Assembly: GCA_031772625.1 (NCBI GenBank)
Contig: CM062819.1
Location: forward strand, 827,793,503-827,857,502
Length of the DNA stretch: 64,000 bases
From: Pinus tabuliformis
Lineage: Eukaryota > Streptophyta > Pinopsida > Pinales > Pinaceae
Direction of reading: 5' to 3'
In this document: piece after piece, positions 32,852-43,132 of the stretch
Position numbering within the stretch: the first letter of the stretch is position 1
Layout of the letters: each line of letters begins with the position of its first letter
Program-made: the position numbers and the translations under genes
The notes under the pieces: model-generated
Databases searched by the model: none
Told to the model about the DNA's origin: nothing
The model's input: the letters and a program-made list of their open reading frames with translations, nothing else

Positions 32852-35800
32852 ATGCCCCGAGGAAAGAAAATGCAAACACCTAGTAAGGAACCTGAAATCT
32901 CTAGCATGACTCATGAAGAAGAGGAAGAAATGCTACATGATATATCAAAATTACAAGAACAAGTGCAACAAATGTCACACTCACAAAAGCTAACAGAAGC
33001 TAAGATAAGTGGCTTGGAATCTAAGATAAATGGCGTGGAATCTAAGATAAATGGCATGGAATCTAAGATAAATGGTGTGGAATCTAAGATAAAGGGCATG
33101 GAAGCTAAGATGGAGGATTCGATGGTAAATTTGAAGATAGATTTGAAGACAAACATGGAAGAATTGAAGAACTTGCTACAAGAAAGGGTCACTGATGGTG
33201 AAAAGGTAGTAAAGGAAACTCATGATGAGAACAAAAGAAATGCTAATCATGATTCCATAGACTCTAATGTTGGATCGAAGACTCACCATGTTCCAAAAAT
33301 CGATATGAGGAAGTTTGATGGCAAGGATCCCGCCACATGGATATTACAGATGGAGCAATTCTTCGATCTCAATAATGTGCAAAACACACAAAAGGTACGT
33401 ATGGCAACTTTATATTTGGAACCAAATCAGTTTGTATGGTATCAATGGCTTTGTTCTCGTAAACAATTTATCACTTGGGCAATTTTTACGGAAGAATTTG
33501 TAGCACATTATGAGGATACAAAAAGCAACACTTTTTTTAGCCAATTGATAAGTCTCAAACAAAAGGGTTCAATAATGGAGCACATTGAGGAGTTCCAAAA
33601 ATTGAACATAAGGGTAAAAGATATTCCAGAGGAGCATAGGATTGATGTGTTCATAGGGTCTTTAAAGGATAATATCCAACATGATGTGCGCCTTTGGGAA
33701 CCTGATTCATTAGAGAAGGCATTCAGGTTAGCAAGAAAAATGGAAAGCAAAATTATGGCAACTAGGAAGCATACCATTCACAACTATAAAGATGGAAGTG
33801 TTGTTGCCCATAGTCTTCCACAACGTACAAGGTTGACACCACAACAATTGGAAGAAAAAAGAGAAAAAGGGCTTTGTTACAATTGTGATAGAAAATACAC
33901 AAAAGGTCATAAGTGTGCTGAGAAGAAATTATTCTACATAGATTGTGAAGAGGAAGAAGAAAAGGAGTAAGAAAGGTCAAAAGAAGAGGATATATTCCAG
34001 GAACAAAGCCTAGATGAAGAAAAAATAAATCCGACCATATCTTGTAATGCATTGGCGGGAATTACCACTCCTCAAACCATCAAGATAGAAGGACAAATCA
34101 AGAAGAAAAAGGTAATAGTGTTGATTGATTCAGGAAGCACCCACAATTTTATTCATTGTAGGGTAGCACAAGAATTGAATTGCTTCCTATATCCAGCACC
34201 AGAGTGTCAAGTGATGATTGCAAATGGAGGAACAATAAATTGCTCTGGAAAGTGCCATAATATCAAGCTATCCATGGGAGAATATGTATTGACTAGCCCA
34301 ATGCTTTCCATTCCAATGGGAGGTGCAAATGTTGTACTAGGAGTCCAATGGCTACAATCCTTGGGTACAATAGCTTTTAATTTTCAAGAACTTTTCATCA
34401 AATTTTCTTCGGAAGGAAAGGAAGTTGAATTAAGGGGTATTGTAGGGAAACCAGGAAAGATAATCAGCTCTCATGGTATGACAAAGCTTCTAAGAAAGGA
34501 GCAAAGAGGTGTAATTGCACAATTATGCTCGCTAGATGTTTCCACATTGGAATCATCTATTTCTCCAGATCTCCAAAAAGTCTTGGACAATCATTCCAAG
34601 GTATTTGAGACTCCCAAGGGTCTCCCTCCTATGCGTGATCATGATCATGCTATTCATCTGATTCCAGGAAGTGTTCCTCCAAACATCAGGCCATACAGAT
34701 ATCCCTATGTCCAAAAAAGTGAAATTGAACGTATGGTTGCAGAAATGATAGAGGCTGGTATAATTCAACCGAGTCAAAGTTCTTTCTCAGCTCCAGTAGT
34801 ATTGGTGCACAAGAAGGATGGATCATGGCGCATGTGTCCAGATTATAGGGAGCTCAACAAGCTCACTATTAAAGATAAGTTCCCCATTCCTGTTATTGAT
34901 GAATTAATGGATGAATTGCATGGATCAATTTACTTCACCAAGTTGGATCTTCGTTCGGGATATCATCAAATCAGAATGAAGATTGAAGACATTCCAAAAA
35001 CGGCATTTAGAACTCATGAGGGTCATTATGAATTTTTGGTCATGCCTTTTGGCCTTACCAATGCACCTTCAACATTTCAAGGTTTGATGAATTCAATTTT
35101 CAAACCATTCCTTAGAAAATTTGTGTTAGTATTTTTTGATGATATACTAATCTACAGCAAGTCTTGGAAGGATCATGTTGAACATGTTGACAGGGTGCTA
35201 CAACTATTGGAGGAGAAACAATTATATGCAAAAAGATCCAAATGTTTCTTTGGAGTCCAGGAGGTGGAATATTTGGGTCATATTGTATCTCATGAAGGAG
35301 TTAAGGTAGACCCTAGCAAAATTAAAGCCATTAAGGAATGGAAAATCCCCACATCCATAAAGCATCTGCGAGGATTTCTTGGGTTGACAGGGTATTATCA
35401 CAAGTTTGTTAAGAATTATGGGAGAATAGCAGCACCTCTAACAACATTATTGAAGAAAGATTCATTTTCATGGACTTCGGAAGCAACAAAGGCCTTTGAA
35501 CATCTTAAACAGGCAATGTACCAAGCACCGGTCTTAGCTACACCGGACTTCACAAAAACCTTTATTGTGGAATGTGATGCTTCAGGAAATGGAATTGGTG
35601 CTGTTCTAATGCAAGATGAAAGACCCATTGCTTTTGAAAGTCGTCCAATCAAGGGAAAGTTTTTAAGAAAAGCTATTTATGAGAAGGAAATGTTGGCAAT
35701 ACTCCATGCACTTAAGAAATGGCGACCCTACCTAATGGGAAGACACTTCAAGGTACAAACGGATCATGATAGCCTTAAATACTTCTTAGAACAAAGATTA

Positions 35801-37387
35801 TCCTCTGAAGAGCAACAAAAGTGGGTCACAAAGATGTTGGGTTATGACTTTGAAATCATCTACAAAAAAGGGAAGCAAAATGTGGTGGCAGATGCACTCT
35901 CAAGAAAGGATGAGGATGTGGAAGCATTGTTGTGTGCCATTTCTATTATCCAACCAGATTGGATAAACGAAGCAAGGGAGGAATGGAAGAATGACGAAGA
36001 AGTGTGGGCACTTATTCGAAAGCTACAACAAGATTCCAGTACTTCTGATACATTTAGCTGGCAAAATGATTCGTTATGGTACAAATATCGCTTATACCTC
36101 TGTAAGAATTCCCAGCTAAAACAAAAGATTCTTATGGAATTGCACACTTCTCCCTTAGGAGGGCACTCAGGATTTTTAAAAACTTACCACAGGGTTAAGA
36201 AGGAATTTTTTTGGGATGGCCTTAAATCAGATATTCAAAAGTTTGTGGCGGAATGTTTGGTTTGCTAGCAAAATAAAGTTGAAACAATTAAGACACCGGG
36301 TCTATTACAACCTTTATCCATTCCAAGCCAACGTTGGGAGGAGGTTTCAATGGATTTTATCACAGGTTTACCCAAGTCTGAGGGAAAGAGTGTCATCATG
36401 GTGGTAGTTGACAGACTTACCAAGTATGCACACTTTTGTGCATTATCACATCCATTTAAAGCCAGTACAGTTTCTACTGCATTTATGGAAACAGTTCAAA
36501 AGCTACATGGAAACCCAAAGATTATTGTAAGTGACAGAGATCCCATTTTCACTGGAAATTTTTGGACATAATTATTTTCTTGTCTTGGTACTCAGTTAGC
36601 TCATAGCTCATCTTATCATCCTCAATCTGATGGGCAAACTGAGATAGTAAAAAAATGTTTGGAAGGATATCTTCGTTGCTTTGTATCTGATAAACAGACA
36701 CAATGGGTCAAATGGTTGCCTCTGGCTGAATGGTGGTATAACACTTCCTTCCATACAACAACAAAAATGACCCCATTTATGGCACTTTATGGGTATCAAC
36801 CACCATCCATCACATCATATTTAAGAGAAAATTCTAAGGTTCAGGTAGTGGAACATCACATCGAACATCAACAACAAGTCCTCCAACTCTTAAAGGATAA
36901 CCTCGTGTTGGCACAAAATAGAATGAAACAACAGGCAGATCAACATCGCAGTGAAAGAAGTTTTGATGTAGGTGATTGGGTATTCCTACGGCTACAACCA
37001 TATAAGCAAATGTCCCTAAAGCAAGCTAAGAAGGATAATAAATTATCACCAAAGTATTATGGTCTGTACAAGGTGTTGCAAAAGATTGGTACTATGGCAT
37101 ACAAATTGGAGCTTCCTGTAGCTTCTCGATTGCACCCAGTCTTCCATGTTTCATGTTTAAAGAAGGTTATAGGTGACAAGCTCCCAATTCAAACAATATT
37201 GCCAGAACTTGATGAGGAAGGAAAAATTATATTGGAACCGGAAGCAGTCACAGAAACAAGAACTCGACAGCTACGAAATCGATCAATTTGAGAGTATCTT
37301 ATCAAGTGGAAGAACTTATCCGCTGAAGATTCCACATGGGAGGATGAGAATTTTATGCAGAAGTATCCAGAACTACTCAAGCGTTGA
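32852..37387 (+). pseudogene. gag-pol: Gag-Pol polyprotein of element 4, 1512 codons with four in-frame stops
   Basis: One frame runs from ATG 32852 to TGA 37385-37387 and is broken only by TAA 33968, TAG 36266, TAA 36569 and TGA 37289; there is no frameshift. Order: gag with an ESKINGM heptad coiled coil (residues about 50-90), capsid core and knuckle CYNCDRKYTKGHKC (about 345); protease with [10 protein letters not shown] (D at codon 426); RT with MCPDYRELN and [11 protein letters not shown]; RNase H with [14 protein letters not shown] and VADALSRK; integrase with HHCC (HTSPLGGH...CLVC) and DDE residues in MDFITGLP, VSDRDPIF and SDGQTEIV; and a chromodomain with YLIKWKNLSAEDSTWEDE at the end. 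All catalytic residues are intact. Chromodomains steer integration to marked chromatin. Confidence 0.93.
33000..33104 (+). repeat. Five-unit 21-bp tandem repeat inside gag of element 4
   Basis: Units of CTAAGATAAATGGNNTGGAA repeat in frame from 33000 to 33104, giving the heptad ESKINGV/M five times. The repeat extends a predicted coiled coil by whole heptads. Confidence 0.9.
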
Positions 37388-37402
37388 GGACAACACTTTT
37401 TT

Positions 37403-37416
37403 GAAGGAGAGGGGCA
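37403..37416 (+). other. Polypurine tract of element 4
   Basis: GAAGGAGAGGGGCA abuts the 3' LTR start TGTTGGG at 37417. Confidence 0.88.
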
Positions 37417-37699
37417 TGTTGGGTCCCTATAATACTAGTGATTACCCCACTACTATTGTAGTTATACCCCTTATTTATATTGTTGTACCCCTATTACCCC
37501 CATATTGCTATTTCTGTGCCCATAGAATCCCTCTATTGTTATTTTTGTGGCTTTATATTATTATTGTTAGGTCGGCTGGATTATATTGTGACTCCTTAGA
37601 CTCATTTGTATCATATATATAATGTAAAGGAGGTTGCCCCCTCGAAGAGGCTGAATTCTAAGGCGTTGATCTATCTTTTCTTGAGCTGGTTTCATAACA
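37417..37699 (+). repeat. 3' LTR of element 4
   Basis: 283 bp, TGTTGGG to ATAACA; very similar to the 5' LTR. Confidence 0.93.
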
Positions 37700-40228
37700 A
37701 AAACCATGAAATATTTTACCTCCCCATTCGAGTCTGTCTAGCCGTCTGGACAAAGAAATACTAGACTGACAGAGATTACCTCTATATACATCCCATTTAG
37801 CCTCCATGTACACCGATATCATGATTTCGCTTGCATGTGGCCACATATTTGTGGAATGAGGTAGGAATTAACCGCTCCCAATACTGACCAGATTATGTAG
37901 CCTCCGTTGGATGAGGAAATTGATTAAAGGAGCAGATAGCAGGTGGAAACCTGACATTATTTTCATGACATCCAAACCCAATTGTATTTTTTGTCCATCC
38001 CCAATAATCCAGCGCAGGTTGCTACATAACTACAACACCACAAACCTTAGGCTTCTCTAGATGGCTGAAATGCAAGATTTCGATGGGGTGCTTGCTTCTA
38101 TCCACACCTCCAACATACCCTGGGGAAGGTACTTGTCCATCATAATAGAATTCCGGTGTCCTCTATCTCTAAACATACGCCATAGAATGGTATTCAGGAG
38201 CACTTGATTGAATCTTTTAATATTCTGAATTCCCCAACCACCCAAATTTACTGATCTAGAGATAAGATTTAGCCCAACAAGTGTAATATTTTTATAGGGA
38301 TTGGATCCAAACCACATAAATGTTTCAATAATAGACTCAATCTTTTTGATGATATCATGTGGAATTTGGAAAATGTGCATCCAGAACACTGGAATTCCTT
38401 GAAAAACAACTCAAACCATAATTAATCTACCTCCCAAAGATAACCATCTATGGTCCCATCTGAGCAAACTCTTTTCAAATTTTGTAATGAGCCATTCCCA
38501 ATCTGATATTTTATACTTGTTCGGTTTTAGTATGCATCCCAAATATTTAAAACCCTAAGATAAACATCAGATCTTCACCCCAAACATGGATGCAACACCT
38601 ATAATCTCTGAAGAGTTACCCTCATCCAAAATAAGCTCAACTTTCTCACTGTTTATACAGAGTCCAGAAGCCCTGTGAAAGTTCTAAAAAGAATTGTGAA
38701 AGGATTCCAATTCAACAATTTTTGCCTCTCCAACAAAGAGTATGTCGTCTACAAATAGTAGATGTGATAACAAACTATTTCTGGAAATCCTACATCCCAA
38801 AATAGCCCTTGTTTCCTTCATAGCCTGAAGACTTCTGCTAGAAGCATCTATAATTAAAATAAATAACAAAGGGGACAATGCACATCCTTGTCTCAACCCT
38901 CTACCCATTTTGAAGAAATTTGTGGGTTCCCCATTTATAAGAACTACCAATGGAGCCGATGAAACACATGCCATAATCCATCGAAAATTCCTAAGCTTGA
39001 ACCTGGTTTTATAAAGTATTATTGTGAGGAATTCCCAATCTACACAACCATAAGCTCGATTTAGATCAATTTTCATAATACATGATTTCTGCTTCCTCGA
39101 TTTTATCGAATGGATACATTCTTGGGCAATGGCCACTGCGTCCTGTATTCTCTTGTTAAACAAAAACCAAACTGCTCCAATGAAGTCTGTGGGGAAATGA
39201 TGTTTTTGACACGATTAACGATGAGTTTGGACATCAATTGTAGACAAAATTACATAAAGAAATTGACCTATAATCTGAAAGAGACTTAGGATTCGAAATA
39301 TTAGGAATCAGAGTTAAGAAGGTCAAGTTGATTGCACCTGGGATACACTCGTAAATATTGACAACCTCCACCATCCCCACCAGATCCGACCCCATCAAAT
39401 AAAAAAAGTGAAGACAGAAGTCGCTAGGCCAGGCATCGGGACCAAGACTCCTGTCCATTTCCATCTCCTGAAGTGTTTGGTGTACCTCCCCATCAGATAT
39501 ATTGGCATCCATCAATGCAAAACCCTCCTCAGTTACCCAATTCAAGAAACTATTAGAAAGATCCCTTTTTTCTTCCATATGATTTCCCCCCAATCCAGAA
39601 ATTGATTTTTGAAAAAAGGAAAACTGCCTCTTTAATCTCCTCATGAGTAGACATAGTATGTCTAGTCTCATATTCGATAGACCAAATTGAATTAATTTGT
39701 CTTCTTTTGGATGCCACCCAATGGAAAAATTTAGTGTTACTATCTCCCCCTTTAATCCATGCTAATCTGCTTTTCAGACACCATTCGTCCTCCTACATCT
39801 TTAAAATTTTGTCTTTTCTAGATGCCAGTTCTAAGATGGCCCTATGTTGTAATTAAGAGTAGAGGCCAGGGGAAATTGGGTCCAAACTCATTGCAATTTC
39901 CTGATCAATTGATAATAGTTCCTTTCTAATCTCCAATCTCTGATTTTCGACCCATGATTTGACCAATGTTTTTAGGCATCTGAGTTTCTCCAATAAACTC
40001 GCCGTGGAATCATTAACAACAAATAAAACTAGTTGAGCCCAAGACTAGTATATCAAATCATGAAAATCTGGCTCTTTGACCCAATTCATGTTGAACTTGA
40101 ATGGGGTCTTAACCACCCCCAGTTCGCCCACCCATTCCAATACAATGGCCTCGTGGTCTGATATTTTTGAATAAAAAGACTAGGATTTTATTTGATTCGA
40201 TCTCTGGTACAACCAAGGATCCACCAAG
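37700..40228 (-). pseudogene. LINE ORF2, end of endonuclease, RT and thumb region
   Basis: On the minus strand just left of 40211 comes KISDHEAIVLEW, the SDH motif that closes the APE-type endonuclease, then GGDSNTKFFHWVASKRR. RT follows: LGPDAWPSDF and LTLIPNISNPKSLSDYRSIS (39671-39234), MKIDLNRAYGCVDW, GLRQGCALSPLLFI and the active site LLFVDDILFVG (39163-38684), where FVDD replaces the common FADD. At 38389-38057 lies the post-RT helical region with MWFGSNPYK and NLGGWGIQNIKRFNQ. Several stops and frameshifts separate these, so the enzyme is dead. RT catalytic residues remain. Confidence 0.85.
40211..40228. repeat. Left target duplication of the ORF1-only retroposon
   Basis: AACCAAGGATCCACCAAG, identical to 42463-42480. 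Eighteen bases is a length typical of LINE target-primed insertion. The sequence belongs to the LINE endonuclease coding region. Confidence 0.95.
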
Positions 40229-40320
40229 GTTTTTTTTCCTTCGCTGTTTGCCTGAAGGCGGTTTCAGCGTCTGTCGCGGGTAACGGTTGCAAGGTTCTAT
40301 TTTGGTTTTAATTTTTTACA

Positions 40321-41949
40321 ATGGTAATTTCAAGTGAGTCGGTGGAGCTGGACCCATCTCCCGAAGATCTGCTCACTGTCTGGGGTAAGGAGGTAAATGC
40401 ACAGACATTGAGAGAGCTTCTTGGTAAGTCTGAAGGTCACGGAACTGCTACGGCAGTGGGGGCGGGCTCAAGAACCTCAAGCTACGCAAAAGTCTTGCTG
40501 GATGAGAGCTGGGACCTCTCGGGGAATCTGGGTTTTCCCGGGAAAGAACTTGTGAAAGAAACTCTGGTATCTGCACCGAACTCACGAGGAGGCAGAGGTG
40601 TTACTGATCCGAATGGTAAGCTGCTATCGCCCTCAAAAATTCCATACCCATCAGGAGGGTTAGAGGACATCATAAACTCTGTGCAGAATGTGGGGGTTTG
40701 GAGGCCCGTCGGGGGCTTAAAAGCTCCACGGAGCGAGACCGGTGGGAATATCAAATCGGCGGCGGTTAACAGGGGTCTTTTCCCAAAGGGTTTCCCTCAG
40801 AGGATTACGGGAGAGGAGGGGTTTGAACCGGGCGCTTTTGATAAGCAGGGTTTTGGTGCGGGAAAAGAAGAGGCAAATGCCCCTTTGCTGGCAGAACAGA
40901 ATGGTAGCCCGATTGAAGGCCTGGTCGAACCCTCGTCAGGAGCAGCAGGGGCAGAAGATGAGGCGCGGGGGAGAACAGATGCACAAGTCCCGGATCTGGG
41001 GGACCAGCCTGATGAGACGGATCTGAGAAGGGCAGGGACCAAGAGGAAGAAATCAAAACCCTTGAAGACGAAGTGTTTTGCGAAATTGATCTTGGGCATG
41101 GATGTGCAGGTGGAGGATGTTATTGATGTGGCAGAGGTGACGTTGGTAGGCAGGATAAGAGGGAGGCCTGTCTCAGGTAAAGCCCTAAGAATGTGGGCGG
41201 AGAGGCTGTGGGCTGGAACACCAGCGGCCTCATTCAAATCAAATGCTCTTGTAAAAGGCTGGTTTATGATCAGTTTTGACTGCAAGGAAGCTTTGGAGTG
41301 GGTTGAAGGGCAGAACTGGGCCTTTGGAAGCCGGCCGGTATTCTTCAAAAGGTGGACGCCTCTTTTCGATGCTGATACAGAGAAGGTGGATGAATTCCCT
41401 GTGTGGGTCAGGGCACCGAGTTTACCACCTTACCTATGGGCGGATTCTGTGTTTAAGTCGATAGGGAACCTGCTGGGAACATATTTGGATGCAGACAGAT
41501 CATACCTGCACACCTTTGAGAAAAGGGTGGCAAGGATCCTGGTGAGACTTAACCCTAAAGAGGGCCTAGCAAAATCAATCACGCTGTGTTACAAGGAGTA
41601 TGAAATAGAACAGAAGCTGGATTATGAACTCCTCCCTTTTCGTTGTCATCGATGTCACGAATACGGGCATCTGGCGAGGGATTGCCCGTTGGGAAGGCGA
41701 AAGAGGAGGACTCAAAAGGATGATGAGGAATGGGTTGAATTCATGAAGCAAGCTGAAAACAAGGTGGAGGAGAAGATTGTCGTGGAAGAGGAAGCGGAAG
41801 AGATGGTGAACCGAGTCGAGGAGGATCAACCAAAGGACGACGACATCCAGATGCGCCCTTCAGATGACCAGCCGCTGATGGATTCCTCCGCTCCTGTGCA
41901 GGATGCCGTCGTTGGAGACGATCATCCGGGGAATTCAATGAAGAAGTAG
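40321..41949 (+). CDS. LINE ORF1 protein, 542 aa, intact (DUF4283-like domain and CCHC knuckle)
   Basis: ATG 40321 opens about 90 bp into the insertion and the frame is undamaged to TAG at 41947-41949. Residues 1-240 are Gly/Ser/Pro-rich and low in order. A basic patch, TKRKKSKPLKTK, precedes a DUF4283-like domain (about 253-400), with SNALVKGWFMISF, ALEWVEGQNWAFG, FPVWVRAPSLPPYLW and KRVARILVRL. A CCHC knuckle CHRCHEYGHLARDC spans residues 442-455 with exact C-X2-C-X4-H-X4-C spacing. An acidic tail follows. ORF1 proteins bind the element RNA as a chaperone. The host LINE's ORF1 is homologous (see 43133-44640). The base composition is GC-richer than its neighbours, which fits a recent arrival. 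Confidence 0.88.
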   Translation: MVISSESVELDPSPEDLLTVWGKEVNAQTLRELLGKSEGHGTATAVGAGSRTSSYAKVLLDESWDLSGNLGFPGKELVKETLVSAPNSRGGRGVTDPNGKLLSPSKIPYPSGGLEDIINSVQNVGVWRPVGGLKAPRSETGGNIKSAAVNRGLFPKGFPQRITGEEGFEPGAFDKQGFGAGKEEANAPLLAEQNGSPIEGLVEPSSGAAGAEDEARGRTDAQVPDLGDQPDETDLRRAGTKRKKSKPLKTKCFAKLILGMDVQVEDVIDVAEVTLVGRIRGRPVSGKALRMWAERLWAGTPAASFKSNALVKGWFMISFDCKEALEWVEGQNWAFGSRPVFFKRWTPLFDADTEKVDEFPVWVRAPSLPPYLWADSVFKSIGNLLGTYLDADRSYLHTFEKRVARILVRLNPKEGLAKSITLCYKEYEIEQKLDYELLPFRCHRCHEYGHLARDCPLGRRKRRTQKDDEEWVEFMKQAENKVEEKIVVEEEAEEMVNRVEEDQPKDDDIQMRPSDDQPLMDSSAPVQDAVVGDDHPGNSMKK

Positions 41950-42462
41950 ATGGGCTTTCTAAAACAGGTTTGCAACAAGCTGTGGGTACTTGGAGGATAA
42001 CTGAACAACAGATGGACCAGATCCGTGTGTCGGATCTTCCCCCATATGGATAGACTCTGTTTCTTTTTGGTTTCACGTTATATGCACTGTTTTATCTGGC
42101 TATACGAAAACAGGTGGCATATGTAGTACTGGTTTTTTCTTCTGATACACTAAACACTCTGGATGCTCTGTTTTGAAGAGCAGTATTTGTTTTTACATCA
42201 CTATTTGCGTGGGTTGTTTTCCTTATGTAAGGAGGCCCATGTGACTGTTTTAGTTTTTGTTATGTTGATTATCTCAGGATAAGGCTGCCCTGGCAGCGAA
42301 CAGTTTGTTTCTTTGATCAGCTCTTGGATGGGGTGTTCGTTGATCCTCCTCAGAGGAGCTTCTTGCCTTCCCCAGGCGGTTCTGTGGCAGAATGTTAACT
42401 CATGTGCTTTGTAACTTTTTTTATTGCTTATAAAAAGAGTTCGCTTTTTTCCTTGGAAAAAA
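41950..42462 (+). other. 3' untranslated region and A tail of the ORF1-only retroposon
   Basis: About 510 bases with no open frame of interest. The end reads CTTTGTAACTTTTTTTATTG, then TATAAAAAGAGTTCGC, then CTTGGAAAAAA at the target duplication. The CTTTGTAA...TATAAAAAG end is the kind of 3' end LINE RT would recognise. Confidence 0.7.
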
Positions 42463-42480
42463 AACCAAGGATCCACCAAG
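42463..42480. repeat. Right target duplication of the ORF1-only retroposon
   Basis: AACCAAGGATCCACCAAG, identical to 40211-40228. Confidence 0.95.
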
Positions 42481-43076
42481 AATATGTCGATTATTTTGGA
42501 AATACTCTCTAGCCCCAACCTCCCATTGCACCAAGTAGGCCCCAAATGTGTAGGGACAATGTCATGTAGAGCCTTTCTATCTAGGAGGTCAGAGAAAAAA
42601 CTAGATAAGGTGTCATAATTTGCTTTGTTTCCCCAACACTCACCAGCATTCAAAGTAAAATTTAGGTCCCCTGCCACTATCAAAGAATGTAAGTCCAGCA
42701 AGTCTGACAAATAAAGCATATCTGAGTAAGCCCTACGATTAGAGTATGGTGCATATACATTTAATATGCTTAATCTACTATTCTTGCCACGACTGTGACA
42801 AGTTAGAATTATTCTAGTATTTAAACTATAGGTCTGGAAAGTGTAATAATAAGGGTCCTAAATGGCAGCAAGCCCCCCTGAGTTTCCACTAGAATTAGAT
42901 GCACAACCTTGCCATGATGGACATATGGAGAGCAGGATCTCCAAATATTTCTCCTTTGAGCACATCATTTCTTGAAGTAGTACAATAGATAAAGAGTTGG
43001 ATCTTATATGATATTGGAGGAATATTTTTGTTGAGGCAGATCCCAGCCCTCTCAGATTGAGGGACATCATCTTCAC
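42481..43076 (-). pseudogene. LINE ORF2, N-terminal endonuclease part
   Basis: On the minus strand ATG at 43076 begins MKMMSLNLRGLGSASTK, the standard N terminus of plant L1 ORF2 endonuclease (with LNxRG and the later LLQEMMCS). A break near 42858 is followed by VAGDLNFTLNAGECWG and THLGPTWCNGR, the catalytic Asp-Leu-Asn block and the structural block. The domain continues to 42481, runs into the target duplication of the ORF1-only retroposon and picks up at 40228. It would nick the target DNA at insertion. Confidence 0.82.
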
Positions 43077-43132
43077 CGTGAACTATAAGTGATCAGGAAA
43101 GTTGCTCTAAGGTACTGGTTGTGAAGATCTTC

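Larger units (their letters stand above)
31885..37699 (+). mobile_element. Element 4: chromovirus (Ty3/gypsy) with chromodomain, nearly intact
   Basis: LTRs at 31885-32188 and 37417-37699 share the ends TTGGGTCCC and TTTCATAACA; the 3' copy begins TGTTGGG and the 5' copy TATTGGG. ACAAC before and AAAAC after may be the target duplication with one change. Primer site, leader, one long gag-pol frame and polypurine tract follow in the standard order. The single gag-pol frame and C-terminal chromodomain place it among chromoviruses, probably near Reina; the subclade is not certain. It split the minus-strand LINE. Confidence 0.95.
40229..42462 (+). mobile_element. ORF1-only LINE retroposon
   Basis: A 2.2-kb insertion in the LINE endonuclease, bounded by a perfect 18-bp direct repeat and ending in a short A run (42457-42462). 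It contains a short 5' leader, one 542-codon ORF1 and about 500 bases of 3' untranslated DNA. There is no endonuclease or RT. A 5'-truncated L1 would keep the 3' ORF2, not the ORF1, so this structure is not a normal truncation. It resembles in plan the HAL1 elements of mammals, which carry only ORF1 and use L1 enzymes. Confidence 0.85.

Noticed and set aside
32512..32883. 123-codon open frame upstream of chromovirus gag
   Set aside because: It overlaps the gag start in another frame, lies in the untranslated leader and has no recognisable domain.
33968..33970. Programmed stop readthrough between gag and pol of element 4
   Set aside because: Possible by position, but three other stops in the same frame are plainly mutational, so ordinary decay is the simpler reading; kept only as a check item.
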